Shown: positions 36,177 to 46,497, counted from the stretch's first letter. The stretch is 64,000 nucleotides of DNA from Clostridia bacterium (GCA_017435385.1 JAFSFB010000004.1:62001-126000), one strand, 5' to 3'. Translations and numbers: made by a program. The notes: generated from the sequence alone by a model not told the origin.

Positions 36177-36998
36177 TTAAAGATTAAGGAAATCTCTTCT
36201 GTAAACATCGAGAAGATTGAATGCCTTTGCGATTTCAACGAGGTCGGGATCGGTGATAGTGTTGACTCTGGGAAGGTGAGCGGTCATCATGTAAAGCTGA
36301 GCTGCCTTTTCAACCGTTTCAATAAGACCGAAGGCTTCGTCGAGGTCCTTGCCGCAGCCGTAGATGCCGTGCTGTCCCCAAACAACGAGTCTGAATTCCT
36401 TCATCTTCTCAGCGGTTGCAATACCGATTTCGTTGGTGCCGCAGACCATCCAGGGAAGAATGCCGATGCCGTCGGGGAAAACGACCATGCATTCGGTGCA
36501 CATCTCCCAGAGAGAATGAGTGAACTTCTTTTCGCTCAGCTCATGAACATATGTCATGGCGAGGGTGTTTGTGGGATGGGAGTGCATGATAACTCTGTTT
36601 TCGGGGTTCTTTGAGAGTCTTGAAATGTGGCTCATGAGATGAGCGGGAAGCTCGGAGGTCGGTCTGCCGCCGTCGCTGTAGCCCCAGAGAAGCTCTGCGG
36701 TTGTGCCGTTTTCTGCAATCTTGATGATACCGAGGTTGTTTTCGGGATCGTCTTCGATGTTCTTGAAATATTTGCCTGTGCCCGTAACGATGAAGATTTT
36801 GCCGACGAGAACGCTTGCGTCGAAGCCCATTTCGATCGTTCTGATGGGAGTATTGATATCGAGATATTCCGCAACCTCATCGTTTTCGAGCATCATGCTG
36901 ATGTTGCCGCCGTTTCTTTCGTCCCAGCCCATGCGGTACATGTTGGCTGTTGTTTTCATCATACCCTTGACAAAGGGTGCATCCATAATGTTTTTCAT
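36177..36998 (-). CDS. rhaD: Rhamnulose-1-phosphate aldolase
   Basis: The 273-residue class II aldolase splits L-rhamnulose 1-phosphate to dihydroxyacetone phosphate and L-lactaldehyde. Visible features are the WDERNGGNIS phosphate-binding segment near residue 25, zinc ligands in HSHPTN near 140 with a third His in QHGIYGCG near 210, and a Glu in SLWEMCTE. Its start overlaps the rhaA stop by four bases. The rhamnulokinase that should make its substrate is not in the window. Confidence 0.92.
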   Translation of the reverse strand: MKNIMDAPFVKGMMKTTANMYRMGWDERNGGNISMMLENDEVAEYLDINTPIRTIEMGFDASVLVGKIFIVTGTGKYFKNIEDDPENNLGIIKIAENGTTAELLWGYSDGGRPTSELPAHLMSHISRLSKNPENRVIMHSHPTNTLAMTYVHELSEKKFTHSLWEMCTECMVVFPDGIGILPWMVCGTNEIGIATAEKMKEFRLVVWGQHGIYGCGKDLDEAFGLIETVEKAAQLYMMTAHLPRVNTITDPDLVEIAKAFNLLDVYRRDFLNL

Positions 36999-38233
36999 TT
37001 TCTGTTCACCAAAACCTTTTCTTCATATTCTTTGATTATGTTAATATAATCTGTTTCAACATTTTGTCTGCTGAGATATTCAGCCCAGATATCGCCGAAG
37101 GGCAGGGTTTTTGCTTCCTCGCTGAGCACCATGAGCTCTGTGAAGTTCGACGCATCCTGAAGCTCCTTCATTTTTGCATCGGGCTGGAGCATAGCAAAAA
37201 GCAGAGCCTTCTGAACATTGCGAACGCCTGTTACCCATGCGCTGATGCGGTTGATGGAAGCATCGAAATAGTCCGTTGCGATGAACACTCTGCCGAGAGC
37301 ATCGTTTCTGACGATCTCCTTGGCGATCTCTTTTGTTTCGTCGTCGAAGAGAACGACATGGTCGCTGTCCCAACGAACGCCTCTCGTGACATGCAGAGCG
37401 ATCTTATCGTTGAAAGCAAGCAGAGCGGAGATTTTGTCGGAAACGAGCTCCGTGGGATGATAGTGACCGTTGTCCATGAGAGGAACGATGCCTGCTTTTG
37501 TTGAATAGCTAAGGCAGAATTCAGCCGAGCCGACGGTATAGCTTTCAAGACCGATGCCGAAAACCTTCGATTCAAGAGTAATGAAAACCTTCGACTTGTC
37601 GTAGGGTGTTTCAAGAATCTCGTCGAGCGATTTCTTGAAGCGGAGTCTGGGTGAAAGTCTGTCGGCGGGGATATCCTTATAGCCGTCGGGAATCCATATG
37701 TTCATGACGCAGGGGTATCCCGTTTCCTTTGCAAAATAATCGGAAAGCTCGACGCAGCGTTTGCCGTGCTCAACCCAGAATTTTCTGACCTCCTCGTCGG
37801 GAGAGGAGAGAGTCAGACCGTCTTTGACCATGGGGTGAGAGAAGAAGGTGGGGTTGAAGTCGATGCCGATGTTTCTTGCCTTTGCGAACTTGACCCATTT
37901 TGCGAAATGCTCGGGCTTGAGAGCATCTCTGTCAGCTCTGTTGCCGTCAAAAATCGCATAGCTTGCGTGGAGATTGAGCTTGACCTTGCCGGGGATGAGG
38001 CTGAAAGCCTTGTCGATGTCAGCCATGAGCTCATCGGGAGTTCTTGCCTTGCCGGGATAGTTGCCCGTTGTCTGGATACCGCCCGAGAGAGCATCTTCGC
38101 TGTCGAAGCCGCCGACATCGTCGCCCTGCCAGCAGTGAACGGAAACCGTTACGCCTGCAAGATCGGCAAGAGCCTTTTCTGCATCAATGCCGTATTTTGC
38201 GTATATCTCTTTTGCGCTTTCAAATCTGTTCAT
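36995..38233 (-). CDS. rhaA: L-rhamnose isomerase
   Basis: The 412-residue enzyme converts L-rhamnose to L-rhamnulose. The start MNRFESAKEIYAKYGID and the motifs VSVHCWQGDDVGGFD, NLHASYAI, the metal-ligand LMDNGHYHPTE and DYFDASINRI are those of the family. The start was set at 38233 because GGAGG lies seven bases upstream; an earlier in-frame ATG has none. A strong promoter precedes it. It is the first gene of rhaA-rhaD-fucO. Confidence 0.95.
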   Translation of the reverse strand: MNRFESAKEIYAKYGIDAEKALADLAGVTVSVHCWQGDDVGGFDSEDALSGGIQTTGNYPGKARTPDELMADIDKAFSLIPGKVKLNLHASYAIFDGNRADRDALKPEHFAKWVKFAKARNIGIDFNPTFFSHPMVKDGLTLSSPDEEVRKFWVEHGKRCVELSDYFAKETGYPCVMNIWIPDGYKDIPADRLSPRLRFKKSLDEILETPYDKSKVFITLESKVFGIGLESYTVGSAEFCLSYSTKAGIVPLMDNGHYHPTELVSDKISALLAFNDKIALHVTRGVRWDSDHVVLFDDETKEIAKEIVRNDALGRVFIATDYFDASINRISAWVTGVRNVQKALLFAMLQPDAKMKELQDASNFTELMVLSEEAKTLPFGDIWAEYLSRQNVETDYINIIKEYEEKVLVNRK

Positions 38234-38264
38234 ATCTAACCTCCGTGAGATTATTAACCATTTT

Positions 38265-38293
38265 ATTATAGCTTTTAAGAATGAGATAGTCAA
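38265..38293 (-). promoter_or_regulatory. Promoter of the rhamnose genes
   Basis: On the minus strand TTGACT (38293-38288), 17 bases and TATAAT (38270-38265) lie 31 bp before rhaA. Confidence 0.75.
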
Positions 38294-38464
38294 GATATGA
38301 GAGGGCTGTTTCATAATTTTTTACAAAATTAAACCTTGCTCAAATCCCGATTATCGGTAGTTTGCAAGAATATTCTTTTCCGACCCGAAAAAACTTGATT
38401 TTAAAATATAATGGTTATATACTTAATCTTGTATTTTTAGACTTCTTATAAGGAGAGAAAGACG

Positions 38465-40552
38465 ATGAGAAGCGTTCCCGATTATTTTGGCTGCATGGTG
38501 TTTGACGATAAGACGATGAAGTCACGCCTGCCCAAGGAAACATATAAGGCGATGAAGAAGGCTATTCAGGACAATAAGCGTCTTGACCTGAGCGTTGCCA
38601 ATGTTGTTGCAAATGCGATGAAGGACTGGGCGATTGAAAAGGGTGCCACGCACTATACCCATTGGTTCCAGCCGATGACGGGAATCACCGCCGAAAAGCA
38701 TGACAGCTTCATTTCTCCCACCGAAGGCGGAAATGTTATCATGGAGTTTTCGGGCAAGGAGCTCGTCAAGGGAGAATCCGACGCTTCCTCGTTCCCGTCG
38801 GGCGGTCTTCGTGCGACCTTTGAAGCGAGAGGCTATACCGCATGGGACCCCACCTCGTATGCATTCATCAAAGAGGGAGTGCTCTATATCCCGACCGCTT
38901 TCTGTTCCTACGGCGGCGAGGCTCTCGATAAGAAAACACCTCTTCTCCGTTCAATGGAAGCGATCAGCAAGCAGACTGTCAGAATCATGAAGCTTTTCGG
39001 TCAGGAGATGACGGCTGTCAAAACGACCGTCGGCCCCGAGCAGGAATATTTCCTTGTCGACAAGGAAATGTATGATAAGAGAAAAGACCTTCGCTATACG
39101 GGCAGAACTCTCTTCGGCGCAAGACCTCCTAAGGGTCAGGAGATGGATGACCATTATTTCGGAAGCATCAAGCCCAGAGTTGCCGCCTATATGAAGGATC
39201 TTGACGAGGAGCTCTGGCAGCTCGGTATTCTTGCAAAAACCGAGCATAACGAAGGTGCTCCCGCTCAGCATGAGCTCGCTCCCATTTTCACAACAACGAA
39301 TATCGCCGCTGACCATAATCAGCTCACGATGGAGATAATGCAGAAAGTTGCGAGAAAGCACGGTCTTGTCTGCCTTCTTCACGAAAAGCCGTTCAAGGGC
39401 GTCAACGGCAGCGGTAAGCATAATAACTGGTCGATTCAGACAAACTCCGGCGTCAACCTTCTCGAGCCCGGTGAAACTCCCTATGAGAACGCACAGTTCC
39501 TTCTCTTCCTCTGTGCGGTTATCAAGGCTGTTGACAATTATCAGGATCTTCTGAGAATTTCCGTTGCAAGCGCAGGAAATGACCACCGTCTGGGTGCTCA
39601 TGAGGCTCCGCCTGCGGTCGTTTCGATGTTCCTGGGCGATGAGCTTAACGATATCCTCGAAGCTATTGAAAACGATACCGCATATGACGCAAAGGAAGCG
39701 GTTCAGATGAAGGTCGGCGTTCATGTTCTTCCCAGATTCCCCAAGGATACGACCGACAGAAACAGAACCTCGCCCTTTGCTTTCACGGGCAACAAATTCG
39801 AGTTCAGAATGCTCGGCTCGGCAAGCTCGATTTCGAGCGCAAACATCGCTCTCAATACCGCTGTTGCCGAATCTCTCAAATCATATGCCGACAGACTCGA
39901 AAATGTTGAAAACTTTGAAGAAGCGCTTCACGCTCTTATTAAGAAAACGATCAAGGATCATAAGAGAATCATCTTCAACGGCAACGGCTATGACGATGAA
40001 TGGATCAAGGAAGCTGAGAAGAGAGGGCTTTCAAATCTCAAAACAACTCCCGACTGTCTGCCTGCTCTTATCAGCGAAAAGAGCGTTGAGCTTTTCGCAA
40101 ACCACAAGGTCTTTACAAGAGAAGAGCTTGAAGCACGCTATGAGATCTATCTTGAAAACTACTGCAAGACGATAAACATTGAAGCTCTGACGATGATCGA
40201 TATGGTCAGAAAGGACATTCTTCCCGCAATCAGCGCATATATCGGCGTTCTCAGCGGAAACGCTCTTGCCGTCAAGAGTGCATGCGGAGCTTCATGCACC
40301 TATGAAATGGCAACCGTCGGCAGACTTTCGGAGCTCAGCGACTCGATCTGCAAAAAGATCTCGGAGTTTGAAGCGACTCTCGATAACATCAAGGCATATT
40401 CGGACAAGCTTGAAATCGCCACGATGTATAAGGATCTGATAATCCCCGCCATGGAGAGCATCAGAGCGGATGTTGACGAAGCGGAGTCGATGACAAGCGC
40501 AAAATACTGGCCCTATCCTTCATACGGCGATCTGCTTTTCAGCGTACAGTAA
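38465..40552 (+). CDS. glnN: Glutamine synthetase type III
   Basis: The 695-residue length and layout are those of GSIII, a dodecameric enzyme that joins ammonia and glutamate. The N-terminal [10 protein letters not shown], central [11 protein letters not shown] and EKHDSFI, then the catalytic [37 protein letters not shown] and [16 protein letters not shown] segments are all present. A C-terminal helical region follows. No other glutamine synthetase is seen here. GGAGAG precedes ATG. A -10-like TATAAT occurs at 38407-38412, but no convincing -35 was found. Confidence 0.96.
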   Translation: MRSVPDYFGCMVFDDKTMKSRLPKETYKAMKKAIQDNKRLDLSVANVVANAMKDWAIEKGATHYTHWFQPMTGITAEKHDSFISPTEGGNVIMEFSGKELVKGESDASSFPSGGLRATFEARGYTAWDPTSYAFIKEGVLYIPTAFCSYGGEALDKKTPLLRSMEAISKQTVRIMKLFGQEMTAVKTTVGPEQEYFLVDKEMYDKRKDLRYTGRTLFGARPPKGQEMDDHYFGSIKPRVAAYMKDLDEELWQLGILAKTEHNEGAPAQHELAPIFTTTNIAADHNQLTMEIMQKVARKHGLVCLLHEKPFKGVNGSGKHNNWSIQTNSGVNLLEPGETPYENAQFLLFLCAVIKAVDNYQDLLRISVASAGNDHRLGAHEAPPAVVSMFLGDELNDILEAIENDTAYDAKEAVQMKVGVHVLPRFPKDTTDRNRTSPFAFTGNKFEFRMLGSASSISSANIALNTAVAESLKSYADRLENVENFEEALHALIKKTIKDHKRIIFNGNGYDDEWIKEAEKRGLSNLKTTPDCLPALISEKSVELFANHKVFTREELEARYEIYLENYCKTINIEALTMIDMVRKDILPAISAYIGVLSGNALAVKSACGASCTYEMATVGRLSELSDSICKKISEFEATLDNIKAYSDKLEIATMYKDLIIPAMESIRADVDEAESMTSAKYWPYPSYGDLLFSVQ

Positions 40553-40560
40553 AACAACAA

Positions 40561-40594
40561 ATCCCGAAGCCAATGCGGTTTCGGGATATTTTTT
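40561..40594 (+). terminator. Terminator of glnN
   Basis: ATCCCGAA...TTCGGGAT with inner pairings (40561-40587) is followed by seven Ts. Confidence 0.8.
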
Positions 40595-40643
40595 TGCCTT
40601 CGGCATATATTTTTAGTATATAATTTCAATCTGAATTTCGTAG

Positions 40644-40663
40644 GGGCGATTCACGAATCGCCC
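40644..40663. repeat. Palindromic intergenic element
   Basis: GGGCGATTC and GAATCGCCC form a nine-pair inverted repeat with a two-base centre, 38 bp before uppP. Elements like this (GTAGGGGCGATTCACGAATCGCCC-type) are, from memory, dispersed in many copies in related gut Firmicutes. Confidence 0.55.
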
Positions 40664-40701
40664 GAAAATACTGATTTTAATTTTTGACGGAGCAAAATGA
40701 T

Positions 40702-41532
40702 ATGACTTTTGATTTGATCGAGCTTTTGAAAACGGTTGCGATAGGAATTATCGAGGGCATAACCGAATGGCTGCCCGTGAGCAGCACGGGGCATATGCTT
40801 CTTTTCGATGCATTCGTGCCGCTGAAAATGACGGAGGAATTCAAGGAGATGTTCTTTGTTGTCATTCAGCTCGGAGCAATCCTTGCCGTTGTTGCAATGT
40901 TTTGGGAGAAGATGAATCCGTTAGTGATTGATAAACGGAAAATATCGCTCGACAAATCAACTCTCGGCATATGGCTCAGAGTTGCGGCGGCATGCCTGCC
41001 GTCGGCGGTCATCGGATTGGTTGCCGATGACTGGCTCGAAGCGAATTTCGGCTCACCCGTCACGGTTTCCGCAATGCTCATTCTTTACGGAATTGCGTTC
41101 ATCGCCGTAGAAAAAAAGAATAAAAACAAACCGCCGAAAAGGTTTTCCCTTGCAGGCATTGATTTAAAAACGGCGGTCATGATCGGTTTTTTTCAGGTTC
41201 TTTCGCTCATACCGGGAACGAGCCGCTCGGGAGCAACGATTCTCGGTGCGCTTCTTCTCGGAGTTTCAAGAACGGCGGCGGCAGAGTTCACATTTTTTCT
41301 TGCCGTGCCGACGATGCTCGGGGCGAGCGTTCTGAAAATTCTGAAATTCGGCTTTGCTTTTTCTCAGGCAGAGCTTATAACTCTTATCATCGGCATGGCG
41401 GTTGCGTTTGCCGTTTCAATGCTTGCGGTCAAGTTTCTCATGGATTATGTGCGCCGCCGTGATTTCACGGCATTCGGAATATACCGCATTGTCCTCGGTG
41501 CGGCGGTTATTGCGGTGTTTTATTTGTTATAA
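40702..41532 (+). CDS. uppP: Undecaprenyl-diphosphatase
   Basis: The 276-residue membrane enzyme removes a phosphate from undecaprenyl diphosphate, recycling the carrier for cell wall and envelope polymers. Motif 1, GIIEGITEWLPVSSTGHM with catalytic Glu residues, lies near residue 17, and motif 2, PGTSRSGATI with the catalytic Arg, lies near residue 174. About eight membrane helices are seen. The start at 40702 has GGAG nine bases upstream; an in-frame TTG 18 bases earlier is less likely. Loss of this activity raises bacitracin sensitivity in other species. Confidence 0.94.
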   Translation: MTFDLIELLKTVAIGIIEGITEWLPVSSTGHMLLFDAFVPLKMTEEFKEMFFVVIQLGAILAVVAMFWEKMNPLVIDKRKISLDKSTLGIWLRVAAACLPSAVIGLVADDWLEANFGSPVTVSAMLILYGIAFIAVEKKNKNKPPKRFSLAGIDLKTAVMIGFFQVLSLIPGTSRSGATILGALLLGVSRTAAAEFTFFLAVPTMLGASVLKILKFGFAFSQAELITLIIGMAVAFAVSMLAVKFLMDYVRRRDFTAFGIYRIVLGAAVIAVFYLL

Positions 41533-41611
41533 TCATCAGTTGAACAATTTATCATATTAATGGCTAAGGGCGAAGCCCTTCCTTAACTATTATTATTCAC
41601 CATTCACTGAA

Positions 41612-41643
41612 AAAGGCTTGTATGCACAAACATACAAGCCTTT
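41612..41643 (-). terminator. Terminator of the ten-gene amino-acid/acyl-CoA operon
   Basis: A 13-bp perfect stem AAAGGCTTGTATG/CATACAAGCCTTT with a six-base loop lies 7 bp after the last gene. T residues flank both sides, so it may also stop uppP transcription. Confidence 0.85.
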
Positions 41644-41649
41644 AATCAA

Positions 41650-43329
41650 TTATTCCTTTTCGCCGTTTCTGATTGCAACTCGTCTTACCTTGCCGCTGAA
41701 GGTTTTGGGCAGAGCGTCAACGAATTCAACGATTCGGGGATATTTGTAGGGAGCGGTGTTGACCTTGACATAGTTCTGCAGCTCCTTGACAAGCTCGGGA
41801 GAGCCCTCAAAGCCTTCACGCAGAACAACAGTTGCCTTTACAACGAAGCCCCTGACGGGGTCGGGAACACCCGTGATTGCAACCTCGAGAACGGCGGGAT
41901 GCTCGAGCATAACGCTTTCGATCTCGAAGGGACCGATTCTGTAGCCCGATGACTTGATGACATCGTCGTTTCTTCCGAAGTAAACGAAACGGCCCTGCTC
42001 ATCTCTGTATGCGAGGTCGCCCGTGTGGAAGAAGCCGCCTCTGTAAGCCTCTGCGGTTTCCTCTTCGCTGAAGTTATAGCTTGCAACAACGCCGCAGGGA
42101 TGCTCTTCGGGAGAGGGGGATTTGATGCAGATCTCGCCGACCGTACCTCTCTGGCAATGGTTGCCGTCATCGTCAAGGATATGAACCCTGAGTCCGGGGG
42201 CGGGGAAGCCGATCGCACCGGGAACGGGCTTTGTCCAGGGATAAAGCGTGCAGATGCTGACGGGAGTTTCGCTCATGCCGAAGCCCTCGTGGATCTCAAG
42301 CCCCGTTGCTTCCTTCCATTTGTTGAAGATATCCGCATTGAGTGCTTCGCCTGCCGTGCAGCAATGAACGATTGATGAAAGATCATATTTGCTGACATCG
42401 TTCTGAAGCATGAGGCGGTACATTGTGGGCGGTACACAGAAGGTTGTGACCTTGTATTTTTCAAGCTTTGAAAGAATATCGGCGCCGTCAAACTTATCAA
42501 AGTCATAGACCATGATAACGCTTTCGCCCATCCACTGGCCGTAGTATTTGCCCCAGAGGGACTTTGCCCAGCCCGTGTCGGAAACGGTGAAATGAACGCC
42601 GCCGTCAACAACATGATGCCAGAAAACGCCCGTCATGATGTGACCGAGAGGATATTTGAAATCGTGAGCGATGATTTTGGGATATCCCGTTGTGCCCGAT
42701 GAGAAGTTAATGATCATCGTATCCTTAACGGTTGTTGCGGCATCGCCCTCAGGTCTTGTCCAGCTTTCGTCAGCCTTCTCGAAGCCTTCCTCGAAATCGA
42801 TCCAGCCCTCGACATTCTTATGCTTCGTGACGAACTTTTTGAGAATGGTTTCGTACTGACCTTCGCCGCCGTCGAAATATTCCGTGCATTCGTCATCGCC
42901 CGTGATGAGGGCATATTTTATTTCCGCCTTGTTGCAGCGGTAAACATAGTCCTTTGCTTTGAGCATATTCGAGGCGGGAACCATGATTGCGCCGATCTTG
43001 TTCAGCGCAAGCGTGACTATCCAGAAAAGATAGCTTCTTTTCAGAACGAGAAGAACGGGATCGCCCTTCTTAACGCCCTGAGAAACAAAATAGTTGGCGG
43101 CTTTGTCGGAAAGTCTTTTCATATCTCCGAAGGTGAAGCGTTTTTCTTCACCCTTGTTCGAGATATAAAGGAGAGCCTGCTTATCGGGCTTTTCCGTGCC
43201 GAGAACATCGATAACATCATAAGCGTAGTTAAAGCTGTCCTCGCAGGTGATTTTGAAGTTCTCCTGACAGTCCTGGAGAGAAACGAACGAATCTCTCGTT
43301 CTGCCGATGAATTTTTCGTAAATTGCCAT
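41650..43329 (-). CDS. AMP-forming acyl-CoA synthetase (medium/branched-chain type)
   Basis: The 559-residue enzyme activates a carboxylic acid to acyl-AMP and then acyl-CoA. Motifs: NFSSGTTGYPK near residue 205 (P-loop), HEGFGMSETP near 342, HTGDLAY near 430, the hinge GRNDDVIKSSGYRIG near 447, and the catalytic lysine in FSGKVRR near the end. The sequence style is that of the ACSM-like/medium-chain group rather than acetyl-CoA synthetase, which is longer. It is the last gene of the operon, 19 bp after the XRE-cupin gene, so the acid may be the free form of the acyl group made by the oxidoreductase. Confidence 0.85.
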   Translation of the reverse strand: MAIYEKFIGRTRDSFVSLQDCQENFKITCEDSFNYAYDVIDVLGTEKPDKQALLYISNKGEEKRFTFGDMKRLSDKAANYFVSQGVKKGDPVLLVLKRSYLFWIVTLALNKIGAIMVPASNMLKAKDYVYRCNKAEIKYALITGDDECTEYFDGGEGQYETILKKFVTKHKNVEGWIDFEEGFEKADESWTRPEGDAATTVKDTMIINFSSGTTGYPKIIAHDFKYPLGHIMTGVFWHHVVDGGVHFTVSDTGWAKSLWGKYYGQWMGESVIMVYDFDKFDGADILSKLEKYKVTTFCVPPTMYRLMLQNDVSKYDLSSIVHCCTAGEALNADIFNKWKEATGLEIHEGFGMSETPVSICTLYPWTKPVPGAIGFPAPGLRVHILDDDGNHCQRGTVGEICIKSPSPEEHPCGVVASYNFSEEETAEAYRGGFFHTGDLAYRDEQGRFVYFGRNDDVIKSSGYRIGPFEIESVMLEHPAVLEVAITGVPDPVRGFVVKATVVLREGFEGSPELVKELQNYVKVNTAPYKYPRIVEFVDALPKTFSGKVRRVAIRNGEKE

Positions 43330-43348
43330 AAATCTTTCTCCGTTTGGA

Positions 43349-43897
43349 TTATTTCAGAACGAGAGCGATGAACTGAGCGGAGCTCTCGCCGATAACTTTG
43401 TGTGCATGGGGGATTGTTGAATCGAAATATGCGCTGTCGCCTTCATTGAGTTCATAGCAGATGTCGCCGATATAGAGCATCATGCTGCCCGAGAGCACAT
43501 AGTCAAATTCCTGACCCTCATGTTCATCCATAACGGGAGGGTTGCCGTTGGGTTCGATAGTTACAAGGAAGGGCTCTGCCTTCTTATCCTTAAAGGTATA
43601 TGCAAGATGAGAAAATTCGTAGCCGGGGTTGCGGTTCACAACGAAGCCCTTGCCTTTTTTGACAACCGTGCAGGTTGAAAGGCGGGGAGATTCACCGCTG
43701 ATGATATCAAGGATATCAACGCCGAGAATCAGGGCGATGTTGTTGAGAGTGCTGATTGCAAAATCATATTCTCCGTGCTCGAAGGCGATATAATCGTCCT
43801 CTGAAATTTCAAGCTTTTCAGCCATTTCGGCGGCAGAAATTTCGCACATTTCACGAAGAGAAGCAACTCGCAGTCCGATTTCTTTTAATTCAAGCAT
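43349..43897 (-). CDS. XRE-family regulator with C-terminal cupin domain
   Basis: The 182-residue protein has a helix-turn-helix of the Cro/CI type at residues 8-62 (LREMCEISAAEMAEKLEI then DDYIAFEHGEYD) and a cupin barrel at about 110-182 (HEGQEFDYVLSGSMMLYIGD, then DSAYFDSTIPH). This is the layout of small-molecule-sensing regulators. Its place inside the operon, between the oxidoreductase gamma subunit and the CoA ligase, suggests it senses a pathway compound and controls the operon itself. Confidence 0.88.
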   Translation of the reverse strand: MLELKEIGLRVASLREMCEISAAEMAEKLEISEDDYIAFEHGEYDFAISTLNNIALILGVDILDIISGESPRLSTCTVVKKGKGFVVNRNPGYEFSHLAYTFKDKKAEPFLVTIEPNGNPPVMDEHEGQEFDYVLSGSMMLYIGDICYELNEGDSAYFDSTIPHAHKVIGESSAQFIALVLK

Positions 43898-43915
43898 CTG
43901 AGTTCTCCTTAATAA

Positions 43916-44449
43916 TTATTCAAAGTTATAACCAAGCTCAACAGCTTTGATGTTGAGAGCAAGCTTGTCCTGCTTCTTTGCGGGAACAACCTTTGCCATA
44001 ACCTTCTCAACATTTTCGTAGGGCATAACGCCCGCTTTTCTGATCATATAGCCGATCATTATCATGTTTGCAAGACCGCTCAGACCCTCGTCGGAAGCCA
44101 TTTTTGTTGCAGGGATGTAATAAGCTTCAACATCTTCTCTTGCAACCTTGCGGTCGATGAGAGAGCTGTCAACGAAAATCTTTGCTCCTGCAACGGCTTC
44201 GTTCTCGAACTTGTCGAGAGAAGGAAGATTCATTGCAATGAGAATGTCGGGATTTGAAACGATGGGGGAACCGATCTGAGTATCGCTGAGGATAACGGAG
44301 CAGTTACATGTGCCGCCTCTCATTTCGGGGCCGTAGGAGGGAAGCCAGCTTACCTGGCGGTCCTCGATAAGACCGTCATAAGCAAGGAATTTGCCCGAGA
44401 AGAGGATACCCTGACCGCCGAAGCCGGCAAGAAGAATCTGATGAGTCAT
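43916..44449 (-). CDS. 2-oxoacid:ferredoxin oxidoreductase gamma subunit
   Basis: The 177-residue subunit has the family start LLAGFGGQGILFSGKFLA and the core SYGPEMRGGTCNC followed by the SPIVSNPDILIAMN segment. Gamma subunits complete the active site of VOR/KOR-type enzymes that oxidise 2-oxo acids to acyl-CoA and reduce ferredoxin. It lies two bases after the beta subunit gene. Confidence 0.9.
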   Translation of the reverse strand: MTHQILLAGFGGQGILFSGKFLAYDGLIEDRQVSWLPSYGPEMRGGTCNCSVILSDTQIGSPIVSNPDILIAMNLPSLDKFENEAVAGAKIFVDSSLIDRKVAREDVEAYYIPATKMASDEGLSGLANMIMIGYMIRKAGVMPYENVEKVMAKVVPAKKQDKLALNIKAVELGYNFE

Positions 44450-44451
44450 GA

Positions 44452-45207
44452 TTATTTATCCTCCTTTTCTGCAAACTTGTCCTTATAAACACCGAGAGGA
44501 TAGTAAGGAAGCATGTTTTCCTCGAGCCACTCGAGAGCCTTTTCGGGAGTAAGACCCCAGTTGGTGGGGCAGGTTGAAACAACCTCGATAAGGGAGAAGC
44601 CCTTGCCGTCAAGCTGATTCTGGAAAGCCTTTTTGATAGCCTTCTTTGCGTTCTTTACATTCTTGACATTGTTTACGGCAACTCTTTCAAGATATGCTGC
44701 GCCGTCAACATTGGAAAGCATCTCGCATACCTTTACGGGGAAACCGACCTTGCTTGTATCTCTGCCGTAGGGTGAGGTCTGGGTAACCTGACCGGGAAGA
44801 GTTGTGGGAGCCATCTGACCGCCCGTCATGCCGTAGATCGCATTGTTGACGAAGATAACGGTGATGTTTTCGCCTCTTGCGGCGGCGTGAACTGTTTCGG
44901 CAGTACCGATAGCTGCGAGGTCACCGTCACCCTGATATGTGAAAACGATGTTGTTGTCAGGATCTGAGCGCTTAACGCCCGTTGCAACTGCGGGAGCTCT
45001 GCCGTGAGCGGCTTCGATCATGTCGCAGTTGAAATAGTTATAAGCAAAAACGGAGCATCCTACGGGTGCGATGCCGATTGTTCTGCCTTCAATGCCGAGT
45101 TCGTCGATAACTTCGGCAACGAGGCGGTGGATAATGCCGTGTGTGCAACCCGGACAATAATGGAGCGGAACATCTGCAAGGGCATGGGGTTTTTCAAAAA
45201 CAACCAT
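44452..45207 (-). CDS. 2-oxoacid:ferredoxin oxidoreductase beta subunit (TPP-binding)
   Basis: The 251-residue subunit binds thiamine diphosphate and Mg2+: the motif runs from GDGDLAAIG near residue 93 to [16 protein letters not shown] near 121. The CPGCTHG near residue 18 and the Cys in VGCSVFAY are typical of KOR/VOR beta chains. The start overlaps the alpha stop by one base (TAATG). Confidence 0.92.
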   Translation of the reverse strand: MVVFEKPHALADVPLHYCPGCTHGIIHRLVAEVIDELGIEGRTIGIAPVGCSVFAYNYFNCDMIEAAHGRAPAVATGVKRSDPDNNIVFTYQGDGDLAAIGTAETVHAAARGENITVIFVNNAIYGMTGGQMAPTTLPGQVTQTSPYGRDTSKVGFPVKVCEMLSNVDGAAYLERVAVNNVKNVKNAKKAIKKAFQNQLDGKGFSLIEVVSTCPTNWGLTPEKALEWLEENMLPYYPLGVYKDKFAEKEDK

Positions 45208-46277
45208 TATTTGTCACCTCCGATATTATTTGCTTCCTCGATCTTGGAAAGCACGTCGTTCGTTGTGGGGATCATACCGCCTGTTCTGTTGCAGAGAAGA
45301 ACGGGCTTCTTGCAGCGGATGGCGAGTTCGATATCTTCGATCATCTGACCCATTGAAAGCTCAACGCTGATGAATGCCTTGACCTTGTCTGCGGCGGCGT
45401 TGAGGACAGCCTTGGGGAAGGGCCAGAGAGTGATAGGTCTGATCATACCGACCTTGATGCCGTTTTCTCTTGCCTTGTCAATAGCGTTCTGAGAAACTCT
45501 TGCGGCAACGCCGTAAGCAACGATGCAGATTTCGGCATCGTCCATGCGGTATTCGTCATACATTACTTCGTTTGCTTCGATCTGAGCATATCTCTCGAAA
45601 CGCTCGAAGTTATATTTTTCAAGCTCGTCGGGCTGGATGAAGAGGGAGTTGACAACATTGTGCTCTCTCTCGCATTTTGTGCCGCATGCAGCCCATGAGG
45701 ACTTGTCATATTCTGTAACCTTGCCCATGTCGAGTGTAACGGGCTCCATCATCTGTCCCATCGTGCCGTCGGAAAGAAGCATTGCGGGCATTCTGTATTT
45801 GTCTGCAAGGTCGAAGCCCTTGAAGGTCAGGTCAACCATTTCCTGAACGGAAGCGGGAGCAAGAACGATGAGGTGGAAGTCACCGTGACCTGCGCTCTTT
45901 GTTGCCTGGAAATAGTCGGACTGTGAGGGCTGGATGCCGCCGAGACCGGGGCCGCCTCTCTGAACATTGATGATGAGTGCGGGGAGGTCGGAGCCTGCAA
46001 GGTAGGAAATACCTTCGCTCTTGAGTGCGATTCCGGGGCTTGAGCTTGAGGTCATGGCTCTTTTTCCTGCTGCCGCTGCGCCGTAAACCATGTTGATAGC
46101 GGCGATTTCGCTTTCAGCCTGAAGGAATGTTCCGCCGATGAGGGGCATTCTCTTTGCCATATAAGCGGCGATCTCGGTCTGAGGGGTAATGGGGTAGCCG
46201 AAGTAGTGGCGGCAGCCTGCCATGATGGCGGCTTCTGCAAGAGCTTCGTTACCTTTCATCAAAACTTTTTCAGCCAT
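45207..46277 (-). CDS. vorB: 2-oxoacid:ferredoxin oxidoreductase alpha subunit (VorB-like)
   Basis: The 356-residue subunit opens with [27 protein letters not shown] and carries [16 protein letters not shown] and [12 protein letters not shown], which are marks of KorA/VorB alpha chains. VorB enzymes prefer branched-chain 2-oxo acids, and the ilvE gene in the same operon fits that, but 2-oxoglutarate or aryl-pyruvates cannot be ruled out. The start was set at 46277, just after AAGGAGG. Confidence 0.9.
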   Translation of the reverse strand: MAEKVLMKGNEALAEAAIMAGCRHYFGYPITPQTEIAAYMAKRMPLIGGTFLQAESEIAAINMVYGAAAAGKRAMTSSSSPGIALKSEGISYLAGSDLPALIINVQRGGPGLGGIQPSQSDYFQATKSAGHGDFHLIVLAPASVQEMVDLTFKGFDLADKYRMPAMLLSDGTMGQMMEPVTLDMGKVTEYDKSSWAACGTKCEREHNVVNSLFIQPDELEKYNFERFERYAQIEANEVMYDEYRMDDAEICIVAYGVAARVSQNAIDKARENGIKVGMIRPITLWPFPKAVLNAAADKVKAFISVELSMGQMIEDIELAIRCKKPVLLCNRTGGMIPTTNDVLSKIEEANNIGGDK

Positions 46278-46290
46278 TTTCTTTTCCTCC

Positions 46291-46497
46291 TTACTTCTCA
46301 ACTGTGATTACGCAGTCGGGGCACATTGTTGCGCAGAAAGCGCAGCCGATGCAAGCTGACTGGTCGGTGATGCCTGCGGGATGATAACCCTTGGCGTTGA
46401 TTTCGTCTTTAAGGAGAGCCACGATCTTTTTGGGGCAAGCTCCCACGCAGAGTCCGCAGCCCTTGCAGCGGTCTGTGTTGAATGTTACTTTTGCCAT
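46291..46497 (-). CDS. 2-oxoacid:ferredoxin oxidoreductase delta subunit (2[4Fe-4S] ferredoxin)
   Basis: The 68-residue protein has two four-cysteine cluster motifs, CKGCGLCVGACP near residue 11 and CIGCAFCATMCP near 49. It carries electrons from the active site to free ferredoxin. The start at 46497 follows GGAGG and overlaps the end of the P-loop NTPase gene by 13 bases. Confidence 0.93.
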   Translation of the reverse strand: MAKVTFNTDRCKGCGLCVGACPKKIVALLKDEINAKGYHPAGITDQSACIGCAFCATMCPDCVITVEK

